From assembly GCA_963823565.1 (NCBI GenBank), contig CAWGLR010000003.1:868001-932000 (forward strand): DNA of 64,000 nucleotides, in the 5' to 3' direction. The notes beneath the pieces were generated by a model. That model made no database searches and had not been told where the DNA came from. It was given only the letters and a program-made list of their open reading frames with translations. Positions 33,479 through 42,575 of the stretch are shown here, in pieces. The DNA is from RHKX01 sp963823565 (GTDB taxonomy: Bacteria; Actinomycetota; Thermoleophilia; Solirubrobacterales; 70-9). The first letter of the stretch is position 1. Each line of letters opens with the position of its first letter. A program made the position numbers and the translations under genes.

Positions 33479-34605
33479 CCCTTCGGCCCATGAGCCGGGC
33501 CCGGGGAGCGACGCTGGCCGCCGTCGCGGCCGCGCTGCTCGCGGTCGCGGGGTGCGGCTCCTCGGCGTCGGAGGACGCCGAGCTGACCGTCTACGTCAGC
33601 GCCCCGCTCAGTGGCCCGCGCGCCGGCGACGGGCGCGATGTGGTCGACGGAGCGCGGCTCGCCCTCGCCGAGGCAGGCGGTGAGGCCGGCGGCGTCGCGG
33701 TCTCGATGGAGTCGCTCGACGATGCCGCGGCCGGCGGCTGGACCGACGCCCTGGCGGGCGCCAACGCCCGCCGCGCCGCCCAGGACTCGACGACGACCGC
33801 CTACATCGGCGAGCTGGACTCCGGCGCCTCGCGGACCTCGGTGCCGATCACCAACGAGGCCGGGATCCTCCAGATCTCGCCGGGGAGCGGCGCCGAGGAT
33901 CTGACCCGGGAGGAGCTCGGCACGTCCGGCGTCCCGGCGGTCCAGCCGACCGGTGAGCGGACCTTCGGGCGGGTCATCCCCTCGGACCGCGCGCAGGGTG
34001 AGGCCGCGGGCGTCTGGATGGCGCGCAACGGGGCGGCGACGGTCCGCGTCTACGGCGGCGCCGACCCGTTCGGGCGCGCCCTCGTCGCCGGGATCGAGGC
34101 GGCGCCGGGCGCGCCGGAGCCGGTCCTCGAGGGGGCGGCGGAGGCGTCGTTCGTCGTCTTCGGCGATGACGCCCGCAAGCCGCCGGCGTCGGCGCCCGTC
34201 TACGGGTCCGACGACCTCCTCGTGCCGGCGCCGCGCCGGCCCGGGTCGCCGGGGCGGGAGCCCTTGCGGGTCGTCTCGGCCGCGATGGCGGCGACGCAGC
34301 TCCCCGATCGGGCGGACGGGTTCCTCGCCGCGTTCCGGGAACGCTACGGGCGCGAGCCGGGCCGCTACGCGGCCTACGGCTACGAGGCGATGGCCCTCGC
34401 GCTCGACTCGATAGGGCGGGCCGGCGACCCGCTGGACCGCGGCTCGGTCGTCGACGCCTTCTTCGACACGACCGACCGCGAGTCGATCCTCGGCACGTAC
34501 TCGATCGACGACGTCGGCAACACGACGCTCGGCGCGCTCGGCGCCTACCGGATCGGCGCCGACCTGAAGCCGCGCCCCGAGTCGGGCCCGCTCGAGCTGC
34601 CGTGA
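33475..34605 (+). CDS. Lipoprotein, periplasmic branched-chain-amino-acid-binding-like
   Basis: About 376 residues from GTG 33475 (371 from ATG 33490, which gives the neater signal peptide). The signal ends in lipobox LLAVAGCG, so it is a lipoprotein. The mature part follows the Peripla_BP_6 layout: VYVSAPLSG, DGARLALAEAGG, TAYIGELDSGASRTSVPIT, and GYEAMALALDSIGRAG near the end. It resembles LivJ-type receptors, but several loops are shortened and no transporter permease or ATPase gene is nearby, so it may be an orphan receptor. Confidence 0.75.
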   Translation: MTLRPMSRARGATLAAVAAALLAVAGCGSSASEDAELTVYVSAPLSGPRAGDGRDVVDGARLALAEAGGEAGGVAVSMESLDDAAAGGWTDALAGANARRAAQDSTTTAYIGELDSGASRTSVPITNEAGILQISPGSGAEDLTREELGTSGVPAVQPTGERTFGRVIPSDRAQGEAAGVWMARNGAATVRVYGGADPFGRALVAGIEAAPGAPEPVLEGAAEASFVVFGDDARKPPASAPVYGSDDLLVPAPRRPGSPGREPLRVVSAAMAATQLPDRADGFLAAFRERYGREPGRYAAYGYEAMALALDSIGRAGDPLDRGSVVDAFFDTTDRESILGTYSIDDVGNTTLGALGAYRIGADLKPRPESGPLELP

Positions 34606-34608
34606 GCG

Positions 34609-35520
34609 TCAGCGCAGCGCGTCGCGGAGTGCGTCGTCGATCTCGGTGTGGCGGAACGCGTACCCGCCCTCGAGGGCTCGCGCCGGCACCGCGCGCTGGC
34701 CCGAGGTGGCGGCGATCTCGCCGAACTCGGAGCCGAAGCGGAGCTTGACCGCGAGCTTGGGGACCGGGAGGACGGCGGGCCGCCCGAGGGCGCGCCCCAG
34801 CGCCTTCGAGAACTCGCCGTTCGTCACCGGGTTCGGGGCGGTGAGGTTGTAAGGGCCGCTTGCACCGGGGGTGTCGAGCAGCCAGACGATCAGCCCGGCC
34901 TCGTCGTCGAGGCTGATCCACGGCATGTAGGCGCGGCCGCCGGCGACCGGGCCGCCGACGCCCAGCTTGAAGGGGGTGAGGAGCTCGCTGAGCAGCCCGG
35001 CCTCCTTGGTCAGCACGAGCCCGGTGCGGGCGATCGCGAGGCGGATGCCCCCGGACTCGACCTCGCGCGCAGCCTCCTCCCAGGCGACGCACACCTCGGC
35101 GTCGAAGCTCGACCCCGGGCCCTCGCCCTCGTCGATCACCTGGTCGGCGCGGTCGCCGTAGTAGCCGACGGCGGAGCCGCTGACGAGGACCGCGGGCTTG
35201 CGCGGGGCGGTGAGGATCGCCTGGACGAGGTTGTGGGTCGCCTGGCGGCGGCTGTCCATGATCCGGCGTTTCGACTCGTCGGTCCAGCGCTGGTTGATCG
35301 GCTCGCCGACGAGGTTGACCACGCCGTCGACCCCGGCGAGCGCCTCGGCCGGCGGCCGCTCCTCGGTCGGGCTCCAGGGATGCCACTCGATCCGCGGCTC
35401 GCGCTCGGCGGCCTTCGCGGGATCGCGGGTCAGGCCGATTACGTCGTCGCCGCGCGCCAGCAGCGCGTCCGCGACCGCTCCGCCGATCGTCCCCGTGGCT
35501 CCGGTGATCAGGACCTTCAT
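34609..35520 (-). CDS. TIGR01777-family NAD-dependent epimerase/dehydratase-like protein
   Basis: A 303-residue extended-SDR protein: KVLITGATGTIGGAVADAL cofactor motif, VVNLVGEPINQRW, SGSAVGYYGD and the C-terminal LEGGYAFRHTEIDDALRDAL that is diagnostic for the TIGR01777 (YfcH/SULA) family. The substrate is unknown. ATG 35520 overlaps the malic enzyme stop by 4 nt, so the two are co-transcribed, while the reading frame continues open far upstream only as an antisense artefact. Confidence 0.88.
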   Translation of the reverse strand: MKVLITGATGTIGGAVADALLARGDDVIGLTRDPAKAAEREPRIEWHPWSPTEERPPAEALAGVDGVVNLVGEPINQRWTDESKRRIMDSRRQATHNLVQAILTAPRKPAVLVSGSAVGYYGDRADQVIDEGEGPGSSFDAEVCVAWEEAAREVESGGIRLAIARTGLVLTKEAGLLSELLTPFKLGVGGPVAGGRAYMPWISLDDEAGLIVWLLDTPGASGPYNLTAPNPVTNGEFSKALGRALGRPAVLPVPKLAVKLRFGSEFGEIAATSGQRAVPARALEGGYAFRHTEIDDALRDALR

Positions 35521-36974
35521 GACACGGCGGCGAAGGTGCCTGTCTCCTCCTTGATCCGGGCGATCCCGGCCTCCTTGGCCTCCTTGACGACGGCCTCCGC
35601 GACCGCCGGGGCGACGTCGCGGTTGAAGACGCTGGGGATGATGTAGTCCTCGTTGAGGTCCTCCTCGGTGACCACCGCGGCGATTCCGTGGGCCGCCGCC
35701 AGCTTCATCTCCTCGGTGATCGTGGGAGCGCCGGCGTCGAGGGCGCCGCGGAAGATGCCGGGGAAGGCGAGGACGTTGTTGATCTGGTTCGGGTAGTCGG
35801 AGCGGCCCGTCGCCATGATCCGCACGTAGGGCTCCGCCTGCTCGGGCATCACCTCGGGCGTCGGGTTGGCCATCGCGAAGACGATCGCGTCGCGGTTCAT
35901 CGCGTCGAGTGCCTTCGCATCGATCAGGCCCGGGCCCGACAGCCCGATGAAGAGATCGGCGCCCTCGAGCACCTCGTTGGGGCCGCCCTGGGCGCACTCG
36001 GGGTTCGTCGTCTCCGCGAACCACTTCTTGATCCCGGACATGCCGCCGCTGCCGTAGTCCTCGCGGGTCGTGGAGATCGCGCCGCGGCGGTCGCAGCCGA
36101 TGATGTCGGTGACGCCCGCGGCCAGCATCATCTTCGTGCAGGCGATCCCGGCGGCGCCGAGGCCGACTATGACGACGCGCAGTGACTCGATCGGCTTGTC
36201 GACGATCTTCAGCGCGTTGAAGAGGGAGGCCATGACGACGACCGCGGTGCCGTGCTGGTCGTCGTGGAAGACGGGGATGTCGAGGTCCTCGCGGAGCCGG
36301 TCCTCGATCTCGAAGCAGCGCGGGGCGGAGATGTCCTCGAGGTTGATGCCGCCGAAGCCCGGCGCGATCAGCTTCACGGTCTCGACGATCCGATCGGTGT
36401 CGGTGGTGTCGAGGGCGATCGGGAACGCGTCGACGTCCGCGAACTCCTTGAAGAGCATCGCCTTGCCCTCCATGACCGGCATCGACGCCTCCGGGCCGAT
36501 GTCGCCGAGCCCGAGCACCGCGGTGCCGTCGGTGACGACGGCGACGGTGTTCTTCTTGATCGTGAACTCGAAGGCCTTGCCGCGGTCGCCCGCGATCTCG
36601 GTGCACACTCGCGCGACGCCGGGCGTGTAGGCCATCGAGAGGTCGTCGCGGGTCTTCAGCGGGTACTTGTTGTGCTGCTCGATCTTGCCGCCGCGGTGCA
36701 TCGCGAAGGTGCGGTCGGTGTAGTCGATGACCTTGGCGCCGCGGGTGCCGCCGATCGCGCGCAGGATCTGCTCCCAGTGCTGGGGGCTGCGGGCGTCGAT
36801 CGTGAACTCGCGGACGCGCTTGCCCTCGGCTCCGGCGCCGGGGACGAGGTCGACGCTCTGCAGCGCGCCGCCCGCCTCGGCGATCGCGCCGGTGATCTTG
36901 CCGAGGGGCTCGTTGCGCGCGTCGAGTTCGACGCGCACGGTGACGGAGAACTGTGCGCTGACGTGGGCGGCCAT
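35517..36974 (-). CDS. NAD(P)-dependent malic enzyme with N-terminal ACT domain
   Basis: About 485 residues. An N-terminal ACT-type regulatory domain (about 5-80; FSVTVRVELDARNEPLG) precedes the malic enzyme core: AYTPGVARVC, KNTVAVVTDGTAVLG, the metal site in FHDDQHGTAVV, and the cofactor fold VVIVGLGAAGIAC. It decarboxylates malate to pyruvate; the ACT domain suggests amino acid feedback. Start: ATG 36974 is preferred over ATG 36992 because a TATGAT box (36988-36993) overlaps the latter; both are in frame. Confidence 0.9.
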   Translation of the reverse strand: MAAHVSAQFSVTVRVELDARNEPLGKITGAIAEAGGALQSVDLVPGAGAEGKRVREFTIDARSPQHWEQILRAIGGTRGAKVIDYTDRTFAMHRGGKIEQHNKYPLKTRDDLSMAYTPGVARVCTEIAGDRGKAFEFTIKKNTVAVVTDGTAVLGLGDIGPEASMPVMEGKAMLFKEFADVDAFPIALDTTDTDRIVETVKLIAPGFGGINLEDISAPRCFEIEDRLREDLDIPVFHDDQHGTAVVVMASLFNALKIVDKPIESLRVVIVGLGAAGIACTKMMLAAGVTDIIGCDRRGAISTTREDYGSGGMSGIKKWFAETTNPECAQGGPNEVLEGADLFIGLSGPGLIDAKALDAMNRDAIVFAMANPTPEVMPEQAEPYVRIMATGRSDYPNQINNVLAFPGIFRGALDAGAPTITEEMKLAAAHGIAAVVTEEDLNEDYIIPSVFNRDVAPAVAEAVVKEAKEAGIARIKEETGTFAAVS

Positions 36975-37048
36975 GGGTGAACGTCGGATCATAGGAGCGC
37001 GGCGCCGCTGTCCGGCTCGCGCAAGGCTCGAATGAGAGACTCCCGCCG

Positions 37049-37960
37049 GTGAATCCGTTGCTGAGGAGGCTGCGAGCGGCCGCCGCGCGCCCGGCCGGCA
37101 TGCTGATGCGCGCCGCGAGCAGGCCGGTCGGCGGCGGGGCGGGGCTGCCGACCGATCCGCGGCGGCTGCTGGCCGATCGCCGGGCGGAGCTGCGGCGGGC
37201 GGTCGAGGGCAGGGTCGTCGTCGTCACCGGCGCCTCCTCGGGGATCGGCGAGGCCGCGGCGAGGCTCCTCGCCGCCGCCGGCGCCGAGATCGTGCTCGTC
37301 GCCCGCCGGCGCGAAGAGCTCGACCGGATCGCCGGCGTGATCGGCGACAACGCGCATGTCAAGCCGTGCGACCTCACCGATCTCGAGGCGATCGACGCGC
37401 TCGCCGAGGAGATCCTCGCCGAGCACCGCGGCGTCGACGTGCTGATCAACAACGCGGGGATCTCGATCCGCCGCGGGGTCGACCACTCCTACGACCGCTT
37501 CCAGGACTTCGAGCGGCCGATGCAGCTCAACTACTTCGCCTCGATCCGCCTGATCCTCCGCTTCCTGCCGTCGCTCCGCGAGCTGGCCGGGCAGGTCATC
37601 AACGTCTCCTCGGCCGGCGTTCAGACGCGGACGCCGCGGTTCTCCGGCTACATCGCCTCGAAGGCCGCACTCGAGGCGTTCTCCGACGCCGTCCAGGCCG
37701 AGACCCACGGCCAGGGCCTGCGCTTCACGACGATCTCGATGCCGCTCGTCCGCACGCCGATGATCTCCCCGACCCACCAGTACGACCACTTTCCGACCCT
37801 CACCCCCGAGGAGGCCGGCCGCCTCGTCGCCGAGGCCGTCGTCGGCCGCCCGCGCCGCGTCGCGCCGCCGTTCGCCCACCTCGTCTCCGCCGTGGACGCG
37901 GTCGATCCCGAGCTGATGGACGCGGTCCGCCATCGCGGTTACCGGATGTTCGAGGACTGA
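37049..37960 (+). CDS. SDR-family oxidoreductase (fatty acyl reductase-like)
   Basis: A 303-residue SDR with about 45 extra N-terminal residues that are basic and amphipathic, possibly for membrane contact. The SDR core has TGASSGIG (about 60-67), NNAGIS, the active-site YIASKAALEAF and VRTPMISPT. The layout resembles the SDR half of actinobacterial fatty acyl-CoA reductases, but no fusion partner is present. GTG 37049 is divergent from the malic enzyme across a 56-74 nt gap. Confidence 0.82.
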   Translation: MNPLLRRLRAAAARPAGMLMRAASRPVGGGAGLPTDPRRLLADRRAELRRAVEGRVVVVTGASSGIGEAAARLLAAAGAEIVLVARRREELDRIAGVIGDNAHVKPCDLTDLEAIDALAEEILAEHRGVDVLINNAGISIRRGVDHSYDRFQDFERPMQLNYFASIRLILRFLPSLRELAGQVINVSSAGVQTRTPRFSGYIASKAALEAFSDAVQAETHGQGLRFTTISMPLVRTPMISPTHQYDHFPTLTPEEAGRLVAEAVVGRPRRVAPPFAHLVSAVDAVDPELMDAVRHRGYRMFED

Positions 37961-37988
37961 CGAGGGGTGCGGCCCGGCTGACGAACGG

Positions 37989-38033
37989 TGAGTGGGATCA
38001 ACGTGGCGTATGCCGCAACGTTGATCCCACTCA
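37989..38033. terminator. 16-bp perfect inverted repeat between convergent SDR and glyoxalase genes
   Basis: TGAGTGGGATCAACGT (37989-38004) and ACGTTGATCCCACTCA (38018-38033) pair perfectly; the 13-nt loop itself contains GGC-GTAT-GCC. It lies 28 nt after the SDR stop in the gap between converging genes and lacks U tracts on either strand, so a bidirectional U-less terminator or a protein-binding site is likely. The rest of the 37961-38136 gap holds no gene I can support. Confidence 0.65.
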
Positions 38034-38136
38034 GCAGCCGGGACGCTGCCAAACCGAATCGTTTCGCTGGCCCGTCGCGTGCGGTCGTAGCCCCCGGCCT
38101 GTCGGCGGTAGTCGTTCAGCAGACCCATGGCCCTGA

Positions 38137-38508
38137 CTAGAACTGCGCGATTGAGATCAGGTTGCCGTCGGGATCGCGGAACCAGGCGATCCGCGTGCCG
38201 TCGGGGGCGGTCCAGACCCCGAGCTCGTCCTGCTCGATGCCGTCGAAGCGCTCGAGCCCGACGCCGGCGTCGCGGAGCTTCTCCGCGGTGTGGGAGGCGT
38301 CGGCGACGTCGAAGCCGAGAACCGTGTGGTTCGCCGGCTCGAACCCCGCGACGAGGGTGACCCGGAGCTCGGTGCCGCGCGTCTCGAAGATCAGCGCGGC
38401 CTCGGTGCGCTCGATCAGGGTGAGGCCGAGCGTGCCCTCGTAGAAGGCTTGCGCGCGGTCGGGGTCGGTGACCGAGACGAAGGCGACGAGGTTGGCGGCG
38501 GTCAGCAC
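38137..38508 (-). CDS. VOC-family glyoxalase/bleomycin-resistance-like protein
   Basis: A 123-residue vicinal-oxygen-chelate protein with two beta-alpha-beta-beta-beta modules: VAFVSVTDPDRAQAFYEGTLGL start, a central HTVLGFDVAD metal-ligand region, and the C-terminal WFRDPDGNLISIAQF with the ligand acidic cluster. Function (isomerase, dioxygenase or drug binding) cannot be told. The GTG start is supported by TAGGCT (38515-38520) exactly 6 nt upstream on the minus strand. Confidence 0.85.
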   Translation of the reverse strand: MLTAANLVAFVSVTDPDRAQAFYEGTLGLTLIERTEAALIFETRGTELRVTLVAGFEPANHTVLGFDVADASHTAEKLRDAGVGLERFDGIEQDELGVWTAPDGTRIAWFRDPDGNLISIAQF

Positions 38509-38551
38509 GCGATGAGCCTAGATCACATCCGGCCGGGCGCCGGGGCGCACC

Positions 38552-38557
38552 TATGAT
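38552..38557 (+). promoter_or_regulatory. -10 box of polA (leaderless)
   Basis: TATGAT, exactly 6 nt before GTG 38564; this is close to the sigma-A consensus. Confidence 0.55.
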
Positions 38558-38563
38558 CAGCCC

Positions 38564-41212
38564 GTGCCCGCGGCATCGGAGAACGGGAGCGGGAAGAGCG
38601 ACGAGGTCTTCCTGATCGACGGCAACAGCCTGGCCTACCGTGCGTTCTTCGCGCTGCCGGAGTCGATTGCGACCTCCGACGGGCGCCCGACGAACGCGAT
38701 CTACGGCTTCGCCGCGATGATGGTGAAGATCCTCACCGATCACCGCCCGCGGGCCGTCGTCGTCGCCTGGGATGCCGGGATGTCGGGGCGCGAGAAGACC
38801 TACACCCCCTACAAGGCGCAGCGCCGCTCGCGGCCCGACCTGCTGAAGGAGCAGTGGCCGCACCTGGCGCCGCTCGCCGACGCCTTCGGGTTCGCCAACG
38901 TTCGCGTCGAGGGATGGGAGGCCGACGACGTCATCGCGACGATGGCGAAGCAGGCCCAGGAGCGGGACGTGCCGGTGATGATCGTCACCGGCGACCGCGA
39001 CGCCTACCAGCTCGTCGGCGAGGGCGTCCGGGTGATGTCGACCTCGCGCGGGGTGACGGACACCAAGGTCTACGACCGCGAGGGTGTGATCGAGCGCTAC
39101 GGAGTGCCTCCCGAGCTGGTGCCCGACCTGATCGGGCTCAAAGGCGACACCTCCGACAACATCCCCGGAGTCCCGGGGATCGGCGAGAAGACCGCCTCGC
39201 AGCTGCTCGCGGAGTACGGGTCGCTCGAAGGGGTGCTGGAGAACATCGACAAGATCTCCGGGCCGAAGCGGAAGCAGAACCTGACCGAGCACGCCGACGA
39301 CGCGCGGATCTCCAAGCAGCTCGCGACGATGCACTTCGACGTCGGCGTCGAGCTCGACCTCGGCGAGATCGCCGACCACGAGCCCGACCTATCGCGGCTG
39401 CGCGAGGTCGCGGCCGAGTTCGAGCTGCGACAGGTGATCCAGCGCCTCGAGGACGAGTGGCACGGGACGGTGCCCGAGCGCGCGACCGACGAGCGGATCG
39501 AGGTCGGGGCCGAGGAGGGCGAGCTCGCGGACCTCGGCGACGGCGAGATCGCGTTCGCCCTGGCGGCGGGCCGCTGGGGCGCCTACGACGGCGAGCGGCT
39601 GCTGGCCGGCGAGGCGCCCGGCGCCGACGAGCTCTGCAAGGCGCTGGCCGCCCACCCGCTGATCGCCCACGACGCCAAGGCGCTGGGGGAGCGCGGCCCG
39701 CGCGGGTTGCTCGGCACGCTCGCCGCCCGCTCCCTCGACCTCGCCCACGACACCATGGTCGCCGCCTACCTCATCGATCCCGCCCGGCGGACCTACGAGC
39801 TCGACGAGCTCGCCGCCGACGAGGGGCTGTCGGTGAACCGCGCGGCGGAGACCGAGGAGACGGCCGACGGGCAGATGGCGCTGGGCGAGGAGCCCGCTGA
39901 CGCCGGGCCGGACGGGCCCGACCCCGCCGAGACCGCCCGCCTCGCCTGGGAGCTCGCGAAGCGCCAGCGCACCAAGCTCGCCGACCTCGGGCTCGTGCGC
40001 GTGCTCGCCGAGGTCGAGATGCCGCTGATCGAGGTGCTCGCGGGCATGGAGCGGATCGGGATCAAGCTCGACGCCGAGCGCCTCGCCGCGATCTCCGGCG
40101 AGCTCGAGGGCCAGGCGGAGGCGCTGCAGGCGGAGATCTGGGCGCTCGCCGGCGAGGAGTTCACGATCGGCAGCCCCCAGCAGCTCGCCGAAGTCCTGTT
40201 CACCAAGCTCGGGCTGAGCAAGAAGCGCCGCGGCAAGACCGGGTTCTCGACCGACGCCCGCGTCCTCTCCCAGATCCGCTCCGAGCACGAGATCGTCCCG
40301 AAGATCGAGCGCTGGCGGGAGGTGACGAAGCTCAAGAACACCTACCTCGATTCGCTGCCTGCCGAGATCGATCCCGAGGACGGTCGCATTCACACGAGCT
40401 TCAGCCAGGTCCGCGCCGCCACCGGCCGGCTCTCGAGCACCGACCCGAACCTCCAGAACATCCCGATCCGCTCCGACCTCGGCCGCCCGATCCGCGGCTG
40501 CTTCGTCGCCGAGCCCGGCAACGTCCTCGTCTCCTGCGACTACAACCAGGTCGAGCTGCGGGTCCTCGCCCACGTCTCCGGCGACGAGGAGCTGCGGCGG
40601 ATCTTCGCCTCCGGCGAGGACGTGCACGCGGCGACCGCGGCGGGCATCGTCGGCGCCGACCCCGAGGCGATCTCGCCGAGCGAGCGGTCGAAGGCGAAGA
40701 TGGTCAACTACGGGATCGCCTACGGGCTCAGCGCCTACGGGCTCGCCGAGCGCCTCGCGATCCCGCAGCAGGAGGCGGGCGCCTACATCGACAGCTACTT
40801 CGCGACCTACACCGGGATCAAGCGCTTCATCGACGAGACGATCGAGCGGGCGCGCGAGGAGGGGAAGGTGACGACGCTGATGGGGCGGCGGCGGCTGATC
40901 CCCGAGCTGCGCTCGCGCAACCCGCAGACGCGCAGCCTCGGCGAGCGGCTCGCGGTCAACACGATCATCCAGGGCACCGCCGCCGACATCATCAAGATCG
41001 CCATGGTCCGCACGCGGCACGCCCTCGACGACCAGGGCCTGGAGTCGAACCTGATCCTCCAGATCCACGACGAGCTCCTGTTCGAGGGCCCGGAGTCCGA
41101 GCGCGAGACGGTGGCCGAGCTGGCGCGGCGCGAGATGGTCGCCGCCTACGACCTCGACCCGCCGCTCGCGGTCGAGATCGGCTGGGGGCCGGACTGGCTG
41201 AGCGCCAAGTAG
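38564..41212 (+). CDS. polA: DNA polymerase I
   Basis: An 882-residue Pol I. The N-terminal 5'-3' exonuclease (about 12-290) has FLIDGNSLAYRAFFA, VEGWEADDVIAT, VTGDRDAYQL and DNIPGVPGIGEKTA. The middle domain (about 300-480) lacks the DxE of a 3'-5' proofreading exonuclease (the equivalent strand reads FALAAGRWGAY), so proofreading is probably lost, as in other actinobacterial Pol I. The polymerase has motif A DYNQVELRVLAH, motif B RSKAKMVNYGIAYG and motif C QIHDELLFE. GTG 38564 is the start. Confidence 0.96.
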   Translation: MPAASENGSGKSDEVFLIDGNSLAYRAFFALPESIATSDGRPTNAIYGFAAMMVKILTDHRPRAVVVAWDAGMSGREKTYTPYKAQRRSRPDLLKEQWPHLAPLADAFGFANVRVEGWEADDVIATMAKQAQERDVPVMIVTGDRDAYQLVGEGVRVMSTSRGVTDTKVYDREGVIERYGVPPELVPDLIGLKGDTSDNIPGVPGIGEKTASQLLAEYGSLEGVLENIDKISGPKRKQNLTEHADDARISKQLATMHFDVGVELDLGEIADHEPDLSRLREVAAEFELRQVIQRLEDEWHGTVPERATDERIEVGAEEGELADLGDGEIAFALAAGRWGAYDGERLLAGEAPGADELCKALAAHPLIAHDAKALGERGPRGLLGTLAARSLDLAHDTMVAAYLIDPARRTYELDELAADEGLSVNRAAETEETADGQMALGEEPADAGPDGPDPAETARLAWELAKRQRTKLADLGLVRVLAEVEMPLIEVLAGMERIGIKLDAERLAAISGELEGQAEALQAEIWALAGEEFTIGSPQQLAEVLFTKLGLSKKRRGKTGFSTDARVLSQIRSEHEIVPKIERWREVTKLKNTYLDSLPAEIDPEDGRIHTSFSQVRAATGRLSSTDPNLQNIPIRSDLGRPIRGCFVAEPGNVLVSCDYNQVELRVLAHVSGDEELRRIFASGEDVHAATAAGIVGADPEAISPSERSKAKMVNYGIAYGLSAYGLAERLAIPQQEAGAYIDSYFATYTGIKRFIDETIERAREEGKVTTLMGRRRLIPELRSRNPQTRSLGERLAVNTIIQGTAADIIKIAMVRTRHALDDQGLESNLILQIHDELLFEGPESERETVAELARREMVAAYDLDPPLAVEIGWGPDWLSAK

Positions 41213-41337
41213 CGGGGAATCACGGGCTTGCGGTGCGGAGCGGTCGCGGGTCCGATAGGGGTCATCCCGGATAGACGTGGGTGCGGCGGGACGGCAGCCT
41301 GGACGCGAGCGAACGTCAAGACCGAGGAGGTCCCGAG

Positions 41338-42387
41338 ATGACAGACGAAGACCAGCGTCCAGGCGAGATCCCGCCCGAGCCGGATCCGGCCGAGGAGCCG
41401 ACCGCGGCCGGCGAGCCGGCGACCGAGCCCACCGCCGAGCAGCCCGCGGGCGGCGAGTCGTCCAAGCCCCGATCGCGGCTGCTGCGGAGCCGCGACGACC
41501 GCGTCATCGCCGGCGTCGCCGGCGGCCTCGGGCGCCACCTCGGGGTCGACCCCGTGATCTTCCGGATCACGTTCGTCGTGACGCTGTTCTTCGGCGGGCT
41601 CGGGGTCCTCGCCTACCTGGCGGCGTGGCTCTTCGTCCCGATGGACGACGGCAGCGGCGAGGCTGCCCCGCCCGCGCGCCTGCAGGGCGTCGGGAGGGTC
41701 GTGGCCGTGGTCCTGCTCGCGTTCGCGTTGCTCGGGGTGTTCTGCGGCCTCTTCGCCGTCGGCGCCTTCCTCACCGGCATCGGCTGGGGCCTCGGGGTGG
41801 TGGCGCTGATCGTCCTGATCGGCGCCGCGCTGATCGCGATCTCGTTCAGCGGCGGGTCGCGGTGGCTGATCCTGCCGGCGCTCGCCCTCGCCCTCGGCGC
41901 CGGGGCGGCGGCGGCCTTCGACTTCGACTTCGAGGGCGGCATCGGCGAGCGCGACTACCGGCCGGAGTCGGCGGCGGCGATCCCCGATGACGGCTACGAG
42001 ATCGGCATCGGCCGGCTCGCGGTCGACCTCCGCGCCATCGACTGGTCACCCGAGCGGGTGCTGCCCGTCGACGTCTCGGTCGGCGCCGGCCAGGCCGTGA
42101 TCGCCGTCCCCTCCGACGTCTGCGTCGTCGCCGACGCCCACGCCGGGGCCGGCGACCTGCAGATCGCCGGTCAGGAGTCCTCCGGCTTCGACGCCGACTC
42201 GTCCGTCGGCGCCGGCTCGCGGGCGACGCCCCGCCTCGAGCTGCACGGCGACGTCGACGTCGGCCAGATCCAGGTCCTCAACGACGACGACGCCGACATC
42301 AGCGACGGCCGCGACTTCGATCACGGCCGCTGGAACGACGACTCCGGCGCGATGCGGGCCGCCAACGAGAGAGCCTGCGCCGGGTGA
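41338..42387 (+). CDS. PspC-domain membrane protein with C-terminal LiaF-like domain
   Basis: A 349-residue protein. A Pro/Glu-rich cytoplasmic leader precedes a PspC domain (about 43-100; RSRDDRVIAGVAGGLGRHLGVDP), then further transmembrane helices to about residue 190 and a C-terminal Asp-rich beta domain similar to LiaF/DUF2154 (VDVSVGAGQAVIAVP, DADSSVGAGS). ATG 41338 has a strong GAGGAGG ribosome site. LiaF-type proteins hold envelope-stress kinases inactive; a PspC-kinase and response regulator follow in the same operon, which supports such a role. Confidence 0.85.
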   Translation: MTDEDQRPGEIPPEPDPAEEPTAAGEPATEPTAEQPAGGESSKPRSRLLRSRDDRVIAGVAGGLGRHLGVDPVIFRITFVVTLFFGGLGVLAYLAAWLFVPMDDGSGEAAPPARLQGVGRVVAVVLLAFALLGVFCGLFAVGAFLTGIGWGLGVVALIVLIGAALIAISFSGGSRWLILPALALALGAGAAAAFDFDFEGGIGERDYRPESAAAIPDDGYEIGIGRLAVDLRAIDWSPERVLPVDVSVGAGQAVIAVPSDVCVVADAHAGAGDLQIAGQESSGFDADSSVGAGSRATPRLELHGDVDVGQIQVLNDDDADISDGRDFDHGRWNDDSGAMRAANERACAG

Positions 42388-42575
42388 GCCGCCGAGTCGA
42401 TCGGGTAACGCTCGCGGCCGGGATCGCGAGCCTGCTGGTCGGGGCCCTGCTGGGCCTCGACCAGCTCGGCGTCGAGGTGGCGCCGGAGCTGATCGGAGCG
42501 GGCATCTTCGCCGCCGCCGGGGTCGTCCTGGTCGTTTCGGGGCTGGAGCCGCCGCGCGGGCGTGGCCGTGGCTGA
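42384..42575 (+). CDS. Small two-helix membrane protein in PspC operon
   Basis: A 63-residue protein with GTG start overlapping the upstream stop (GTGA). Two hydrophobic segments (about 10-25 and 34-52) are joined by DQLGVEVAPELIGAG. It resembles the short helix pairs found in PspC/LiaF-type proteins. It overlaps the kinase gene start by 14 nt. Likely a structural accessory of the stress-sensing unit; inference only. Confidence 0.65.
   Translation: MSRRVDRVTLAAGIASLLVGALLGLDQLGVEVAPELIGAGIFAAAGVVLVVSGLEPPRGRGRG

Noticed and set aside
36989..39379. Long minus-strand open frame of 796 codons spanning SDR, intergenic gap and polA
   Set aside because: It is antisense to real genes on both sides. 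The short stretch from 38128 (MGLLNDYRRQAGG...) looks protein-like at first but loses codon bias and has no stop or ribosome site.
41285..41311. Possible fifth copy of the double-hairpin repeat before the pspC gene
   Set aside because: GGCGGGAC and GGACGCGAGCG occur in the right order but at a different spacing, and neither hairpin can be paired. At best a decayed fragment.
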